From Xaviernesmea oryzae (GTDB lineage Bacteria > Pseudomonadota > Alphaproteobacteria > Rhizobiales > Rhizobiaceae): a DNA stretch of 64,000 bases. The notes beneath the pieces are model-generated. The model saw only the letters and a program-made list of their open reading frames with translations, did no database searches and was not told where the DNA came from. The translations under genes were made by a program, and so were the position numbers. Positions 1 through 9,106 of this stretch are shown here, piece after piece. The stretch is taken from the NCBI RefSeq assembly GCF_900177415.1, contig NZ_FXAF01000003.1, positions 186,001-250,000 on the forward strand. The letters are read 5' to 3'. Position 1 is the stretch's first letter. Every line of letters starts with the position of its first letter.

Positions 1-62
1 TCGAGCGTCTTCTGGTTGCGGCTGTAGCCGAAGGAGACGTTACGGACCTCGATGAGGCTCAT
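1..62 (-). CDS. ABC transporter ATPase, peptide type (N-terminal fragment, cut by window edge)
   Basis: Only the first 20 codons are inside the window. They read MSLIEVRNVSFGYSRNQKTL, the usual first beta strand of an ABC nucleotide-binding domain. The ATG overlaps the TGA of the preceding ATPase gene (ATGA arrangement), so the two are translationally coupled. By position it should be the second ATPase (DppF/OppF type) of the dipeptide-type importer encoded at 59-4305. The Walker motifs lie outside the window. Confidence 0.8.
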   Translation of the reverse strand, partial: MSLIEVRNVSFGYSRNQKTL

Positions 63-868
63 GGTGCGATCTCCAGAGCGTTATCGAAGGAGCGAGCGGC
101 GGCGACCAGGCTCTGCGTATAGTCGTGGGACGGCTGCTGGAAGACCGTACCGACCGGCCCCTGTTCGACGATGCGGCCATGCCGCAGCACGACCACCCGG
201 TCGACGGCATTTGCCACCACGGGCAGATCGTGGCTGATGAAGAGCAGCGCCATGTTGCGCTCGCGGACCAACCGACCCAACAGATCGAGGATTTCCGCCT
301 GAGTCGTGACGTCGAGCGCGGTGGTCGGCTCGTCGGCGATCAGCAGTTCGGGACGGCAGGCGAGCGCCATGGCGATCGCGGCGCGTTGCCGCTGGCCCCC
401 GGAAATTTCGTGCGGCCAGGATTTCGCGATCCGCTCCGGCTGCGGGAGGGCGACTTGGTCGAGCAGGTCCAGCACTTCGCGCGTGATCGTCGTCTCGTCG
501 CTCGGCTGCCCATCCCGCCTGGCACGGCGCCGGACGGCTTCGGCCACCTGCCGGCCGATCTTCATCAGCGGATCGAGCGCGGTCAGCGGTTCCTGAAAGA
601 CGGTCGCCACGGTCGTGCCCCGCAGCGGCACCAGATCGCGGTCACGCGCACCGACGACCTGCTTTCCGCCAAGCAGGACCGAACCGCCTGCGCGCAAGCC
701 CTCGGGGAGAAGGCCGATCGCCGCAAGCGCCGTCAATGACTTGCCGGAGCCGGACTCGCCGATCAGGCCAAGACGCTCGCCGGATGCGACGGAGAAGGAG
801 ACATCCGAGACCAGCGTCTGGCCGCCCGCTTCAATTGAGAGGCCTTCGATCGACAGCAGCGAGCTCAT
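59..868 (-). CDS. Dipeptide/oligopeptide-type ABC transporter ATPase (DppD/OppD family)
   Basis: This is a 269-residue cytoplasmic nucleotide-binding subunit that powers a peptide-type importer. Walker A is GESGSGKS near residue 37, the ABC signature SGGQRQR lies near residue 156, and Walker B with its catalytic Glu is LLIADEPTTALD near residue 175, followed by the H-loop ISHD. It is shorter than the usual 320-residue DppD and lacks the long C-terminal oligopeptide/dipeptide extension with its cysteine cluster. Its start overlaps the stop of the upstream permease by four bases and its stop overlaps the next ATPase, so the genes form one coupled operon. The substrate cannot be told from the ATPase. 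Confidence 0.93.
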   Translation of the reverse strand: MSSLLSIEGLSIEAGGQTLVSDVSFSVASGERLGLIGESGSGKSLTALAAIGLLPEGLRAGGSVLLGGKQVVGARDRDLVPLRGTTVATVFQEPLTALDPLMKIGRQVAEAVRRRARRDGQPSDETTITREVLDLLDQVALPQPERIAKSWPHEISGGQRQRAAIAMALACRPELLIADEPTTALDVTTQAEILDLLGRLVRERNMALLFISHDLPVVANAVDRVVVLRHGRIVEQGPVGTVFQQPSHDYTQSLVAAARSFDNALEIAP

Positions 869-1722
869 CGGCGCCTCCTGCGGGTGGGGTCGGCGATATC
901 GCGAAGGCCGTCAGCCAGCAGATTGATGCCGATGACGAGCAGGACGAGCGCGATGCCGGGCGCGATGGCACCGAAGGGTGCCGTGTAGACCGTGCCCTGC
1001 GCTTCCTGCAGCAGCCGGCCCCAGGAAGCGTTGGGAGGCGGTGCGCCGAGGCCGAGATAGGAGAGCGAGGCTTCTGCGATGACCGCCAGCCCGAATTGCA
1101 GTGCCAGATTGACGAGCAGCGTCGGCCAGACATTCGGCAGGATGTGGATCGCGACGACGCCCAGCCAGGACGTGCCGGAAATCCGTGAAGCAGTGATATA
1201 GTCCATCCTCAACACACGCTTCGCCAGAATGCGCGTGAGCCTTGCGACGATCGCCGAATTGGCGATGCCGATCGCCACGATCGCGGTCCAGAGGCTCGCA
1301 CCGTCGCTGGAGGCGACGATCAGCATGGCGAGCAGCAGGGTCGGGAAGGCGATGAGGATGTCGAGGCCGGCGGCCAGCACGTCGTCCAGCGTCTTCGAGG
1401 CGAAGGCCGCGATGAGGCCGATCGTGATACCGATCGCCGCACCGATGATCACCGCACCGGTGCCGACGACGAGCGCGATCCGCGATCCGATCATGATGAG
1501 CGTGAAAAGGTCGCGCCCGAGCCGGTCGGTACCGGCCCAATGCGCGAAGGAAGGCGTCTCCAGCCGACCGCCGGACATGGCGGCCGGATCATAGGGCGTC
1601 CAGACGAGCGTCAGGAGGCCGATGATCAGATGCAGCCCGACGATGACGGCACCGGCGGTGAAGGCCCATGAACGGCGGGTGCGTCCTTCCGAAGAGGCGA
1701 CGATCAGGCTGGTGTCGGTCAT
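865..1722 (-). CDS. Dipeptide-type ABC permease (DppC/OppC family)
   Basis: This 285-residue inner-membrane permease has about six hydrophobic segments; the first (around residues 20-42) is preceded by a basic stretch, as in DppC. The region ITASRISGTSWLGVVAIHI (near residue 175) is the cytoplasmic EAA-like loop that contacts the ATPase. It is coupled to the DppB-type permease by an ATGA overlap at 1719-1722 and to the ATPase downstream. It most likely forms a heterodimeric channel with the gene at 1719-2699. Confidence 0.92.
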   Translation of the reverse strand: MTDTSLIVASSEGRTRRSWAFTAGAVIVGLHLIIGLLTLVWTPYDPAAMSGGRLETPSFAHWAGTDRLGRDLFTLIMIGSRIALVVGTGAVIIGAAIGITIGLIAAFASKTLDDVLAAGLDILIAFPTLLLAMLIVASSDGASLWTAIVAIGIANSAIVARLTRILAKRVLRMDYITASRISGTSWLGVVAIHILPNVWPTLLVNLALQFGLAVIAEASLSYLGLGAPPPNASWGRLLQEAQGTVYTAPFGAIAPGIALVLLVIGINLLADGLRDIADPTRRRRR

Positions 1723-2699
1723 GGCTCGCCCCCTGCAACACGGCCGCGCAGCCGAGGGTCGATCAGCCGCTGGGCAAGATCGGCGGCAAAGCCGACCAGC
1801 AGGACCAGCAGCGTCGAGATGAAGAGCACGCCCTGCACATTCGGATAGTCGCGCTGCTCTATGCCGAGAAGCAGCATCGACCCGAGGCCCGGCAGCGAAA
1901 AGACCCGCTCGACGACGACGGCGCCGAGAAGCGTCGAGGCAAGCTCGATGCCGAGAATGGAAATCACCGGTACCGAACCGTTGCGGATGCCGTGGCGGAT
2001 CAGCGCCTCGGAAAAGCTCGCACCGAGGGCACGCGCAGTGCGCAGGTAGTCGCTGCCGAGCACGTCCTGCGCGGCGGAACGCACATAGCGGATCAAAGAG
2101 GCGGACATGACGATGGCGATCGTCGCAACCGGCAGCACGAGAGCCTCGAGGGCTGCATCCGGCCTCTGCCAGCCACGCGACGGGAACCCGCCCGAGGGGA
2201 AAAGCCGCAGATTGACGGCAAAGACCGTCACCAGAAGGATGCCGATCCAGAAGACGGGCACGGCGATGCCGAATTGCGAGACGACGGAGATGAGCGAGCC
2301 GTACCAGCGGTCGGACTTCACGGCGGCGACGATACCAAGCGGTACGGCGATCACGATCGCCAGCAGGAACGACAGCAGCGTCAGGGGCACAGTGACCGCA
2401 AGACGATCGCCGATCTCCGGCAGAACCGGCGCGCCGCTGATGAAGGAATTGCCGAGATCGAAGCGGGCGAGGCTGGAGACGAAACGCAGGAACTGTTCCG
2501 ACAGCGGCAGGTCTGATCCAACCTGCCGGCGGGCGGCTTCGATCTGCTCCGGATCGGCGCCGACGGAAACGAGCGCATTGGCCGGATCGCCGGGAAGCAG
2601 GCGCAGCAACAGGAACAGCACCGCGGCCGCGATCAGGATGGAGACAACAAGGATGGCCAGACGGCGCAGGAGATAGGAAAGAATAGCCGCACCTTTCAT
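1719..2699 (-). CDS. Dipeptide-type ABC permease (DppB/OppB family)
   Basis: This 326-residue protein has the standard DppB layout: an N-terminal membrane segment (SYLLRRLAILVVSILIAAAV), the RLLPGDPA motif just after it, and the EAA loop RTARALGASFSEALIRHGI near residue 215. Five further hydrophobic helices follow. It is the first permease gene after the binding protein, separated from it by a 73-base gap that contains a GC-rich hairpin. It is expected to partner the DppC-type protein encoded immediately downstream. Confidence 0.93.
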   Translation of the reverse strand: MKGAAILSYLLRRLAILVVSILIAAAVLFLLLRLLPGDPANALVSVGADPEQIEAARRQVGSDLPLSEQFLRFVSSLARFDLGNSFISGAPVLPEIGDRLAVTVPLTLLSFLLAIVIAVPLGIVAAVKSDRWYGSLISVVSQFGIAVPVFWIGILLVTVFAVNLRLFPSGGFPSRGWQRPDAALEALVLPVATIAIVMSASLIRYVRSAAQDVLGSDYLRTARALGASFSEALIRHGIRNGSVPVISILGIELASTLLGAVVVERVFSLPGLGSMLLLGIEQRDYPNVQGVLFISTLLVLLVGFAADLAQRLIDPRLRGRVAGGEP

Positions 2700-2706
2700 C
2701 GGAAAA

Positions 2707-2729
2707 CCGCCCGGTTAAGCGCCGGGCGG
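2707..2729 (-). terminator. Intercistronic hairpin between binding-protein and permease genes
   Basis: Arms CCGCCCGG (2707-2714) and CCGGGCGG (2722-2729) pair perfectly around a 7-base loop. There is no long T run, so it is more likely a partial terminator or an mRNA-stabilising 3' end that lets the binding protein be made in excess over the membrane subunits. Such hairpins are common at this position in ABC operons; the role here is inferred. Confidence 0.55.
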
Positions 2730-2772
2730 GTACTATATAGCGCAGGCCGGGAGCCTTGCGGATGGGCAGCGA

Positions 2773-4305
2773 TCAATCGGCCTTCTTGATGCCGGAGACG
2801 AAGAACTGCGAGTTCAGGCCGTTGACGGGATAACCGGATACCGATTTCGCCGAGACGACGATCTGCGGATAGAGGTAGAGCCAGTTGCTGGCTGCATCTT
2901 CCGCGATGATCGTGTTGGCTTCTTTCAGCTTTGCCGTCTGCTCGTCGGTCGTGGCGCTTTCTTCCGCTTGCTTGATGAGGTCGACGACCTTCGGATTGTT
3001 GTAGCCCCAATAGAAATCCGGGTTGCCGTAGAAGACGATGTCGCGATGGTTCACGTGTTCCTGGAGCGTCGCCTGGAAGTCATGCGCCTTGTAGATCTTG
3101 GTGTACCACTCGTTGGCGGTGATGACGTTGATGTTCACCTTGACGCCGACCTTGGCGAGTTCGGTCTGCAGGAACTGCGCCGCGATCGGATGGGGATCGT
3201 AGTTCGGCGTATCGATGGTGAAGGTGAAGCCGTCCGGATAGCCGGCCTCGGCGAGCAACGCCTTGGCGCTTTCCGGATCGTAGGCATCGACCCTAGTGAG
3301 GTCGACATACCAGGGATCGGTCGGCGGAACCATGGAGCCGATCAGCGTGCCGTAGTCGCCCCAGACGGCTTTGAGCAGCCTGGCGTCGTCGACGGCACGG
3401 GCGAGCGCCTTGCGGACCTTCACGTTGTCGAAGGGCGCGACGCGGTCGTTATAGGCGAGCAGGAGCTTGGTGGTCGACTGGCCCTCGGCCACCGTGAAAT
3501 CCGGATTGTCCTTGAATTGGGCAAGCGAATCCGGGCTTTGCACCGACGTGATGATGTCCACCGAACCGGTGAGCAGCGCATTGTTGAGCGCGGTCGCCTC
3601 GGTGAAATACTGGAAGACCACGCCGGCATTCGAGGGCTTCTGGCCCCAGTAATCGTCGAAACGGGTCAACGCCAGCGACGAACCACGGCGCCAGCCTTCC
3701 AGCGTATAGGGACCTGTGCCGTCTTCCGTCGCGGTAAGATTGGTCGCCGTGTCGTTGACGATCCAGACATAGCTCAGATTGTAGGGCAGCGAGATCGAGC
3801 GCGAGGAGAGCTTGACGACGACGGTCACGTCGTCCGGAGTCTCGATGCCGGCGATCTGCTTCAGGCTGTTCTTGCGGGAGCTTTTCGATTCCGGCGCGGT
3901 GACGCGTTCGATCGAGAATTTCACGTCCTTTGAGGTCAGCGGATCGCCGGAATGGAAGGTGACGCCCGACTGCAGCGTGAATGTATAGGTGAGGCCGTCG
4001 TCGCTCACCTTGTAATCCTTGGCCAGGACCGGCTCGACCGTGCCGGCATCGGTCAGCTGGAACAGCGCTTCGTAGACGTTGCCGTTGAAGGCCTCGTTGA
4101 TGCCCTGGCCGGCACCGGCGGTATTGTCGAGGTTCTGCGGCTCGTAGAGCGAACCGATGTTGATCGTCGCATCGGCATCGAAATCCTGCGCATGCACCGA
4201 ACCTGCCGCAACGGCGCCGAGGAGAAAGGCGCCGGCCGTCATCGCCCGGAGGCGGCGCCGGTCGGTCTTCAAGGTCTCGGCCATGCGGGCCGTCAAACCG
4301 CTCAT
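2773..4305 (-). CDS. Peptide-type ABC substrate-binding protein (SBP family 5)
   Basis: This 510-residue periplasmic binding protein belongs to the DppA/OppA/NikA family. The start chosen is the ATG at 4305, which has GGGAG seven bases upstream; an ATG 36 bases earlier has no ribosome site. The mature protein begins after a signal peptide ending in VHAQ (near residue 40). The family signature region DGLTYTFTLQSGVTFHSGDPL lies at about residues 100-120 and a typical C-terminal lobe (WYTKIYKAHDF) follows. It heads the operon that continues with two permeases and two ATPases. The ligand may be a peptide but could equally be another family-5 substrate; the divergent M24 peptidase-family gene favours a peptide or an amide-containing compound. 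Confidence 0.93.
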   Translation of the reverse strand: MSGLTARMAETLKTDRRRLRAMTAGAFLLGAVAAGSVHAQDFDADATINIGSLYEPQNLDNTAGAGQGINEAFNGNVYEALFQLTDAGTVEPVLAKDYKVSDDGLTYTFTLQSGVTFHSGDPLTSKDVKFSIERVTAPESKSSRKNSLKQIAGIETPDDVTVVVKLSSRSISLPYNLSYVWIVNDTATNLTATEDGTGPYTLEGWRRGSSLALTRFDDYWGQKPSNAGVVFQYFTEATALNNALLTGSVDIITSVQSPDSLAQFKDNPDFTVAEGQSTTKLLLAYNDRVAPFDNVKVRKALARAVDDARLLKAVWGDYGTLIGSMVPPTDPWYVDLTRVDAYDPESAKALLAEAGYPDGFTFTIDTPNYDPHPIAAQFLQTELAKVGVKVNINVITANEWYTKIYKAHDFQATLQEHVNHRDIVFYGNPDFYWGYNNPKVVDLIKQAEESATTDEQTAKLKEANTIIAEDAASNWLYLYPQIVVSAKSVSGYPVNGLNSQFFVSGIKKAD

Positions 4306-4527
4306 TTTATGCTCCCTAGTCAAGGTGGCCTTTTCAGCCATTGTATACCGGCGCGGAGAATATCGCAGTTCTTTTCAACCGGAAGGGCGGCGGGACACGA
4401 TTTTCCGCAGGCGCAGGAAACGCTCTTCGCCGCCATACTTGCGGCGGGGAATTTTGTTCCAGCTTCTGCTGGCGCTTTCCCATAAGGCCGGTTAAGGCCT
4501 TTGATAAAGACGATTTGGAGTGCGGCT
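4306..4527. promoter_or_regulatory. Divergent intergenic region of the peptide importer and the M24 gene
   Basis: These 222 bases separate two divergent transcription units and must hold both promoters. The ribosome sites GGGAG (for the binding protein, about 4313-4317) and GGAG (for the M24 gene, about 4517-4520) are visible. I could not identify a convincing operator or a consensus -35/-10 pair. Confidence 0.4.
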
Positions 4528-5760
4528 ATGAGCGATATCGATCGCGATCATGCGGAACGCCTGATGCGGGAAGCCGGGCTTGATGCATTGGCGCTCTTCC
4601 AGCCCGAGGCTTTTCAGTATGCAATCGGTGCGCCGGCGGGGGTGGCGACCATGTGGGGCAGGGCAGGGGCGGCCATCGCGCTCGTGCCTTCGGATTCCGC
4701 GGCCGGTCTTGCGGCCGTCGCCAGTGATCACGCATCCGGCCCGATCCTGAAAGCGGTTCCCGATATCGATCTGCGCACCCACCGCATATGGATCGACATG
4801 CTCGACCTGACCGGTGTGCAGACGGTGCCGCAGATCGACGAAGCCTATCAGCGGCTCGGCTCGGCCGGTCCCCGGCCCGAAACCTTCGATCGGTCTGCCT
4901 GCTTCAATCTGCTCGGCGATGTGTTGAAGGAGCGCGGCCTCGACCGCGCGCGGATCGGGGCGGACCTGGAGTTCATGCCGGCTGCCGATTTCGCGGCGCT
5001 GAAACAGGCACTGCCGGGTGTTCGATGGACCGATGGTTCCGACGTGCTCCGCCGGATGCGTGCGATCAAATCGCAGCATGAGATCGAACGCTTGCGGAGG
5101 GCCGCAAAGGCCGCCGAGGCGGGGCTCGTCCGAATGGCCGCAGCGGTGAAGCCGGGTGTTCCGCTTGGCGAACTCTCTTCCGCCTGGAAGGCCGGCGCGC
5201 AGGCCGCAGCGATCGAAGGCGGTTTTGTGCTCAGCGGCCATTGGGATTTCATCTCGGTCGGCGCCGATCTTTCCGATATGTCGGCCGTCGTGACGCCCGG
5301 CGCATTGATTAAAGCCGACGTCGGTACGCTGGTCGGGGGGTATTCTTCCGATGGCGCCCGCACCTTCGCCCACGGACCGGCTTCACCGCTTGCACGCGAT
5401 ATCTTCAAGGCGCTGGAGAACGCATTTGCCGCGGGGCTTGAGCAGCTTCGGCCAGGCAACACGTTCGGTGCGGTGCATGCGGCAATGATCGCCTCCATGC
5501 GAAAGGACGGCTTCACCGAATACTATCGCGGTCATTTTGGCCACTCCGTCGGCGGCAGCGTCGGCATCGAGGAATGGCCGTTCTTCTCCTCCGGCAATCC
5601 GGAGATCATCCTGCCGAACATGGTGGTCGCGCTCGAGACGCCATTCTACGGTCAGGGTCTTGGTGCGCTGATGATCGAAGATCTGTTCCTGATCACCGAG
5701 ACCGGGGCGGAATGCATGAACACGCTGCCTCGGACACTGCGCGATCTCTCGGCTGAATAG
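4528..5760 (+). CDS. M24 family metallopeptidase / Xaa-Pro aminopeptidase-like protein
   Basis: This 410-residue protein has the creatinase-type N-terminal domain (about 1-170) and the pita-bread catalytic domain (about 175-410). All five metal ligands are recognisable: Asp in ADVGT, Asp in SSDGARTF, His in GHFGHSVGG, Glu in ALETPF and Glu in MIEDLF. I chose the ATG at 4528 because GGAG lies nine bases upstream; an in-frame TTG at 4501 has no such site. It may cleave a Xaa-Pro bond or another amide (ectoine hydrolase and creatinase share the fold) in a substrate imported by the divergent ABC system. The exact substrate is not readable from the sequence. Confidence 0.88.
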   Translation: MSDIDRDHAERLMREAGLDALALFQPEAFQYAIGAPAGVATMWGRAGAAIALVPSDSAAGLAAVASDHASGPILKAVPDIDLRTHRIWIDMLDLTGVQTVPQIDEAYQRLGSAGPRPETFDRSACFNLLGDVLKERGLDRARIGADLEFMPAADFAALKQALPGVRWTDGSDVLRRMRAIKSQHEIERLRRAAKAAEAGLVRMAAAVKPGVPLGELSSAWKAGAQAAAIEGGFVLSGHWDFISVGADLSDMSAVVTPGALIKADVGTLVGGYSSDGARTFAHGPASPLARDIFKALENAFAAGLEQLRPGNTFGAVHAAMIASMRKDGFTEYYRGHFGHSVGGSVGIEEWPFFSSGNPEIILPNMVVALETPFYGQGLGALMIEDLFLITETGAECMNTLPRTLRDLSAE

Positions 5761-6019
5761 TTCTTCTCCGATAAAGCCTTGTCTTTCGAAATTCATTCTC
5801 TCCGGACGGCATTCATTCAGGTCCGGATATTCCCCTAATCCCGACGGGGAGCGGTAGCATTTTTCCCGCAGCTGCCGTTCGCGCGCACATCATTTCCTTT
5901 AGTCTATAGAATTACTAGATAATATGATCGCCATCGGCCGGCCGGTGCACGACGCGCTGCAGCTGCCGGATTTCGGGGACTTAACGACGGGCTTCCGCCC
6001 CTACCAGGAGAGACAGACC
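5761..6019 (+). promoter_or_regulatory. Leader of the flavoprotein/ferredoxin/ABC operon, with a candidate operator
   Basis: This 259-base gap precedes the seven-gene operon. An AT-rich stretch at about 5895-5925 stands out from the GC-rich surroundings and contains an imperfect dyad with arms TCTA (5903-5906) and TAGA (5916-5919). It is a plausible promoter or a site for the Rrf2 regulator at 12883-13338, but this is inference from position and composition only. The ribosome site AGGAGA sits just before the ATG at 6020. Confidence 0.3.
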
Positions 6020-7642
6020 ATGGTAATCCCATCCACGGCTGCGAATATCGCGGCCCCTTCCGCCTCGCTCGAACTTGACGCCGACGTTCTCGTGATCGGC
6101 GGTGGCCCCGCCGGAACCTGGGCGGCGATTTCAGCTGCGGGCAAGGGCGCCAAGGTCGTGCTGGTCGACAAGGGTTTCTGTGGCTCCTCAGGCGCGACGG
6201 CGCCGTCAGGCACCGGTGTCTGGTATGTGCCGCCGGACCCCGTGCGCCGCGCCAAGGCGATGAACAGCCGCTGGGATCTCGGCGGGCGCCTTGCCGACCC
6301 CGCCTGGATGCGCCGCACGCTCGATCGCACATATGAGAACGTCAACCATCTCGCCGAATGGGGCTATCCCTTCAGCGATGACGGCAACGGCAGGTCGATC
6401 CGGACCAGCCTCGACGGTCCGGATTACATGCGGCTGATGCGCAAGCGCACCAAGTCGGCGGGCGTGAAGATCCTCGATCACAGCCCCGCACTCGAATTGC
6501 TGCGGGATGAAACCGGCGCGGTTGCCGGTGCCACGGGCATTCGCCGGCAGAAGGGGGATCCCTGGCTGGTGAGGGCGGGAGCCGTGGTGATCGCGACCGG
6601 TGGCTGCGCGTTTCTCAGCAAGGCGCTCGGCTGCAACGTGCTGACCGGCGACGGCCTGCTTCTCGCAGCCGAACTCGGCGCCGAGCTCTCGGGCATGGAA
6701 TTTTCGAGCGCCTATGCCATGGCGCTGGAAGGGGGCTCGGTCACCAAGACCCGTTTCTACGAATGGGCGACCTTCACCTTCGAGGACGGTTCGCCGATCC
6801 CGGGCGCCGCATCCAAGGGTGGCCGTTCGGTGATCGCCAAGGCGCTCGCGACGCAAAGGGTCTTCGCACAGCTCGACAAGGCGGATGCTGAAACGGAACA
6901 GGCGATGCGTTACGCCCAGCCGAACTTCTTCGTACCGCTCGATCGCGTCGGCATCGATCCGTTCAAGCAGCGCTTCCCGGTCACGCTCCTGCTCGAAGGC
7001 ACGGTGCGCGGCACCGGGGGTCTGAGGATCGTCGACAACGGCTGCGCCACCACGGTTCCGGGGCTTTACGCCGCCGGCGATGCCGCGACCCGCGAGCTGA
7101 TCTGCGGCGCGTTTACCGGCGGCGGCAGCCATAACGCGGCCTGGGCCATGTCCTCCGGCTTCTGGGCCGGCAGTTCGGCCGGCGATTACGGTCAGCAATA
7201 TCGCGGCCGCAATCGCCGTTATGTCCGCGCCGGCGGCGTCGGAATTGCCGACGGATCGGGTCGGGCGATCGATGCGGCAGCGCTCACCCGTTCGGTTCAG
7301 GACGAGGTCCATCCCTACGACCGCAACTACCAGCGCAACGGCGAAAAGCTTGAAGATTCGCTCGGCCGCCTGGACGGGCTCTGGTCGGGCATTCGCACGG
7401 CCCAGGCCGCATCGCTCGGCGAAGCGCAGCGCACCCGCGAAGGCGTCGCCATGCTTGCTACCTCCCGCTGGATGTACCGCAGTGCCCTTTCGAGGACGGA
7501 AAGCCGCGGCATGCACAAGCGCGAGGATTTCCCGAAGAAGGACGACGCGCAGCTTCACTATACGACGACCGGCGGCCTAGACGAGGTCTGGATCGGCAGA
7601 GAACGCGCTCCGTCGCCGGAACTCGAGGTCCTGGCAGCATGA
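6020..7642 (+). CDS. FAD-dependent oxidoreductase, AprA/fumarate-reductase flavoprotein family
   Basis: The 540-residue protein opens with a dinucleotide-binding motif VLVIGGGPAGTW (about residues 21-32), then VVLVDKG, and carries the C-terminal FAD-domain signature GLYAAGDAATRE (about residue 350) followed by GGGSHNAAWAMSSG. This is the succinate dehydrogenase / adenylylsulfate reductase alpha superfamily. The ATG at 6020 has AGGAGA upstream and is preferred over an ATG 96 bases earlier. The stop overlaps the ATG of a ferredoxin gene, so the two probably form an electron-transfer complex like AprAB. The genes that follow encode a TauA/SsuA-type importer, so the substrate is probably a sulfur compound entering the cell by that route. 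Function within the superfamily is not assignable from the sequence. Confidence 0.85.
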   Translation: MVIPSTAANIAAPSASLELDADVLVIGGGPAGTWAAISAAGKGAKVVLVDKGFCGSSGATAPSGTGVWYVPPDPVRRAKAMNSRWDLGGRLADPAWMRRTLDRTYENVNHLAEWGYPFSDDGNGRSIRTSLDGPDYMRLMRKRTKSAGVKILDHSPALELLRDETGAVAGATGIRRQKGDPWLVRAGAVVIATGGCAFLSKALGCNVLTGDGLLLAAELGAELSGMEFSSAYAMALEGGSVTKTRFYEWATFTFEDGSPIPGAASKGGRSVIAKALATQRVFAQLDKADAETEQAMRYAQPNFFVPLDRVGIDPFKQRFPVTLLLEGTVRGTGGLRIVDNGCATTVPGLYAAGDAATRELICGAFTGGGSHNAAWAMSSGFWAGSSAGDYGQQYRGRNRRYVRAGGVGIADGSGRAIDAAALTRSVQDEVHPYDRNYQRNGEKLEDSLGRLDGLWSGIRTAQAASLGEAQRTREGVAMLATSRWMYRSALSRTESRGMHKREDFPKKDDAQLHYTTTGGLDEVWIGRERAPSPELEVLAA

Positions 7643-7962
7643 TCGAGGTCATCAGCGAGGACCGGTGCACCGGTTGCAATATCTGCGTCAACGTCTGTCC
7701 GACCAATGTCTTCGACACGGTTCAAGGCGGTATTCCGGTGATCGCACGCCAGGATGACTGCCAGACCTGCTTCATGTGCGAGGTCTATTGTCCGGACGAT
7801 GCACTTTACGTGGCGCCTCAGGCCACTCAGGTGACCGGCGTCACGGTCGCCGAACTCGAACGGCAGGATCTGTTCGGCAGCTATCGCAAGTCGATCGGCT
7901 GGGTGAGGGGCGGAAGACCCCGCCCCACGCCGGAGATCATGAGCCGTCTCGATCACCATTGA
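7639..7962 (+). CDS. Two-[4Fe-4S] ferredoxin, AprB-like electron-transfer subunit
   Basis: This 107-residue protein has two full cluster-binding motifs: CTGCNICVNVCP (about residues 10-21) and CQTCFMCEVYCP (about residues 38-49), which indicate two [4Fe-4S] clusters. The ATGA overlap with the flavoprotein gene (7639-7642) points to stoichiometric co-synthesis. The length and motif order match bacterial ferredoxins; AprB is larger (about 150 residues) because of an extra C-terminal tail. Here the approximately 50 residues after the second motif are a short unrelated extension rich in Arg and Pro. It likely passes electrons to or from the FAD subunit. Confidence 0.9.
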   Translation: MIEVISEDRCTGCNICVNVCPTNVFDTVQGGIPVIARQDDCQTCFMCEVYCPDDALYVAPQATQVTGVTVAELERQDLFGSYRKSIGWVRGGRPRPTPEIMSRLDHH

Positions 7963-8025
7963 CCAGTAAATCGGCTGCGACCTCGGCGGTTGCCGTCAAA
8001 CAGACGAATGCGGGATTTTTCGACC

Positions 8026-9093
8026 ATGCGCACCACACGCAGAACATTTCTGGGATTAGGCGCGGCAGTTGCCGCGTTTCCCACCACATTCTCCATCACC
8101 CGCGCGCAATCCAAGCCGGATGTCATCCGGCTCGCGGGGCCGGGCAATGCCGCCGGCCGACCCTATGGCAACGGCTCGATCGGCATCCTGCGCGGCCTGG
8201 AGCTGCTCGAGAAGGAATTCGAGCCCGACGGTATCCGCATCGAATGGCAGTTTCCGCGCGGCACCGGTCCCGCCATCAACGAGGCCTTCGCCAACCGCCA
8301 GCTCGAGTTCGCGAGCTACGGGGGCTTGCCGAACATCGTCGGCCGCGGCGCGGGCGTACGCACCACGGTGCTCGCCGCCTCGGGCATTTCACCGACCTAT
8401 GTCGGCGTGCGCCCCGCAGCCGGAATCAAGACGCTCGCCGATCTCAAGGGCAAGAAGGTCGCCTTCCAGCGCGGCACGATCTTCGAGCTCTCGCTCTCGC
8501 TCATCCTGGCAGGCGTGGGCCTCAAGAACGAGGACGTCCAGATCTTCGACCTCCAGGGCGCCGACCAGACGGCGGCGATCCAGTCGGGCGACGTGGACGC
8601 GCTGCTCGGCCAGGGCAACCAGGTACTGGCGCTGGTGAATAGCGGGCTCGTCGAAGTCCTCTACAGCACCAAGGGACCCGCTCCGGGTTCGACTTTCGGC
8701 TCCTTCACCGTGCTCGACAGCTTTGCCGAGGCGAATCCCGAGATCGTCGCGCGGGTGCTGCGCGCTTACGTCGAGGCCTCGCGTTTCGCGAGCCTCGATG
8801 AGAACCGGGAGAAGCTCTACGACATCTGGGCGCTTACCGGCTCTCCCCGCGAGAGCTATGTCACCGATTATGCGGGCGATAATCTCGGTGACCGCAACAG
8901 TCCGCTGCTCGACGGTTTCTACCGCGCGAACATCAAGGCCGGGCTCGACTTCACGCTGGAGCAGAGGCTGGTGCGCAAGCCGTTCGACGTCGACGAATGG
9001 ATTCAGGACGGTCTGCTGACCAGGACGCTCGCCGATCTCGGCTATGAGACCGTCTGGACCCCACGCGAGGCCGACGGCAAGACCCGGACCTGA
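8026..9093 (+). CDS. TauA/SsuA-type ABC substrate-binding protein, first of a tandem pair
   Basis: This 355-residue protein begins MRTTRRTFLGLGAAVAAF, a probable Tat signal peptide (TRRTFLG) with cleavage near TRAQ. I prefer the ATG at 8026; an ATG at 8008 in the same frame would add six residues. It is a sulfonate/nitrate/taurine-family periplasmic protein of the SBP_bac_3/NMT1 type. It shares long segments with the next gene, including WQFPRGTGPAINEAFAN, YGGLPNIVGRGAG and ADLKGKK, so the pair arose by duplication. The ligand is unknown; family members bind alkanesulfonates, taurine or nitrate. Confidence 0.9.
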   Translation: MRTTRRTFLGLGAAVAAFPTTFSITRAQSKPDVIRLAGPGNAAGRPYGNGSIGILRGLELLEKEFEPDGIRIEWQFPRGTGPAINEAFANRQLEFASYGGLPNIVGRGAGVRTTVLAASGISPTYVGVRPAAGIKTLADLKGKKVAFQRGTIFELSLSLILAGVGLKNEDVQIFDLQGADQTAAIQSGDVDALLGQGNQVLALVNSGLVEVLYSTKGPAPGSTFGSFTVLDSFAEANPEIVARVLRAYVEASRFASLDENREKLYDIWALTGSPRESYVTDYAGDNLGDRNSPLLDGFYRANIKAGLDFTLEQRLVRKPFDVDEWIQDGLLTRTLADLGYETVWTPREADGKTRT

Positions 9094-9106
9094 GGAAGAG
9101 AGCAAG

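Noticed and set aside
4501..4527. Earlier TTG start for the M24 gene
   Set aside because: The TTG at 4501 has no ribosome site, and residues before the ATG at 4528 do not resemble the family.
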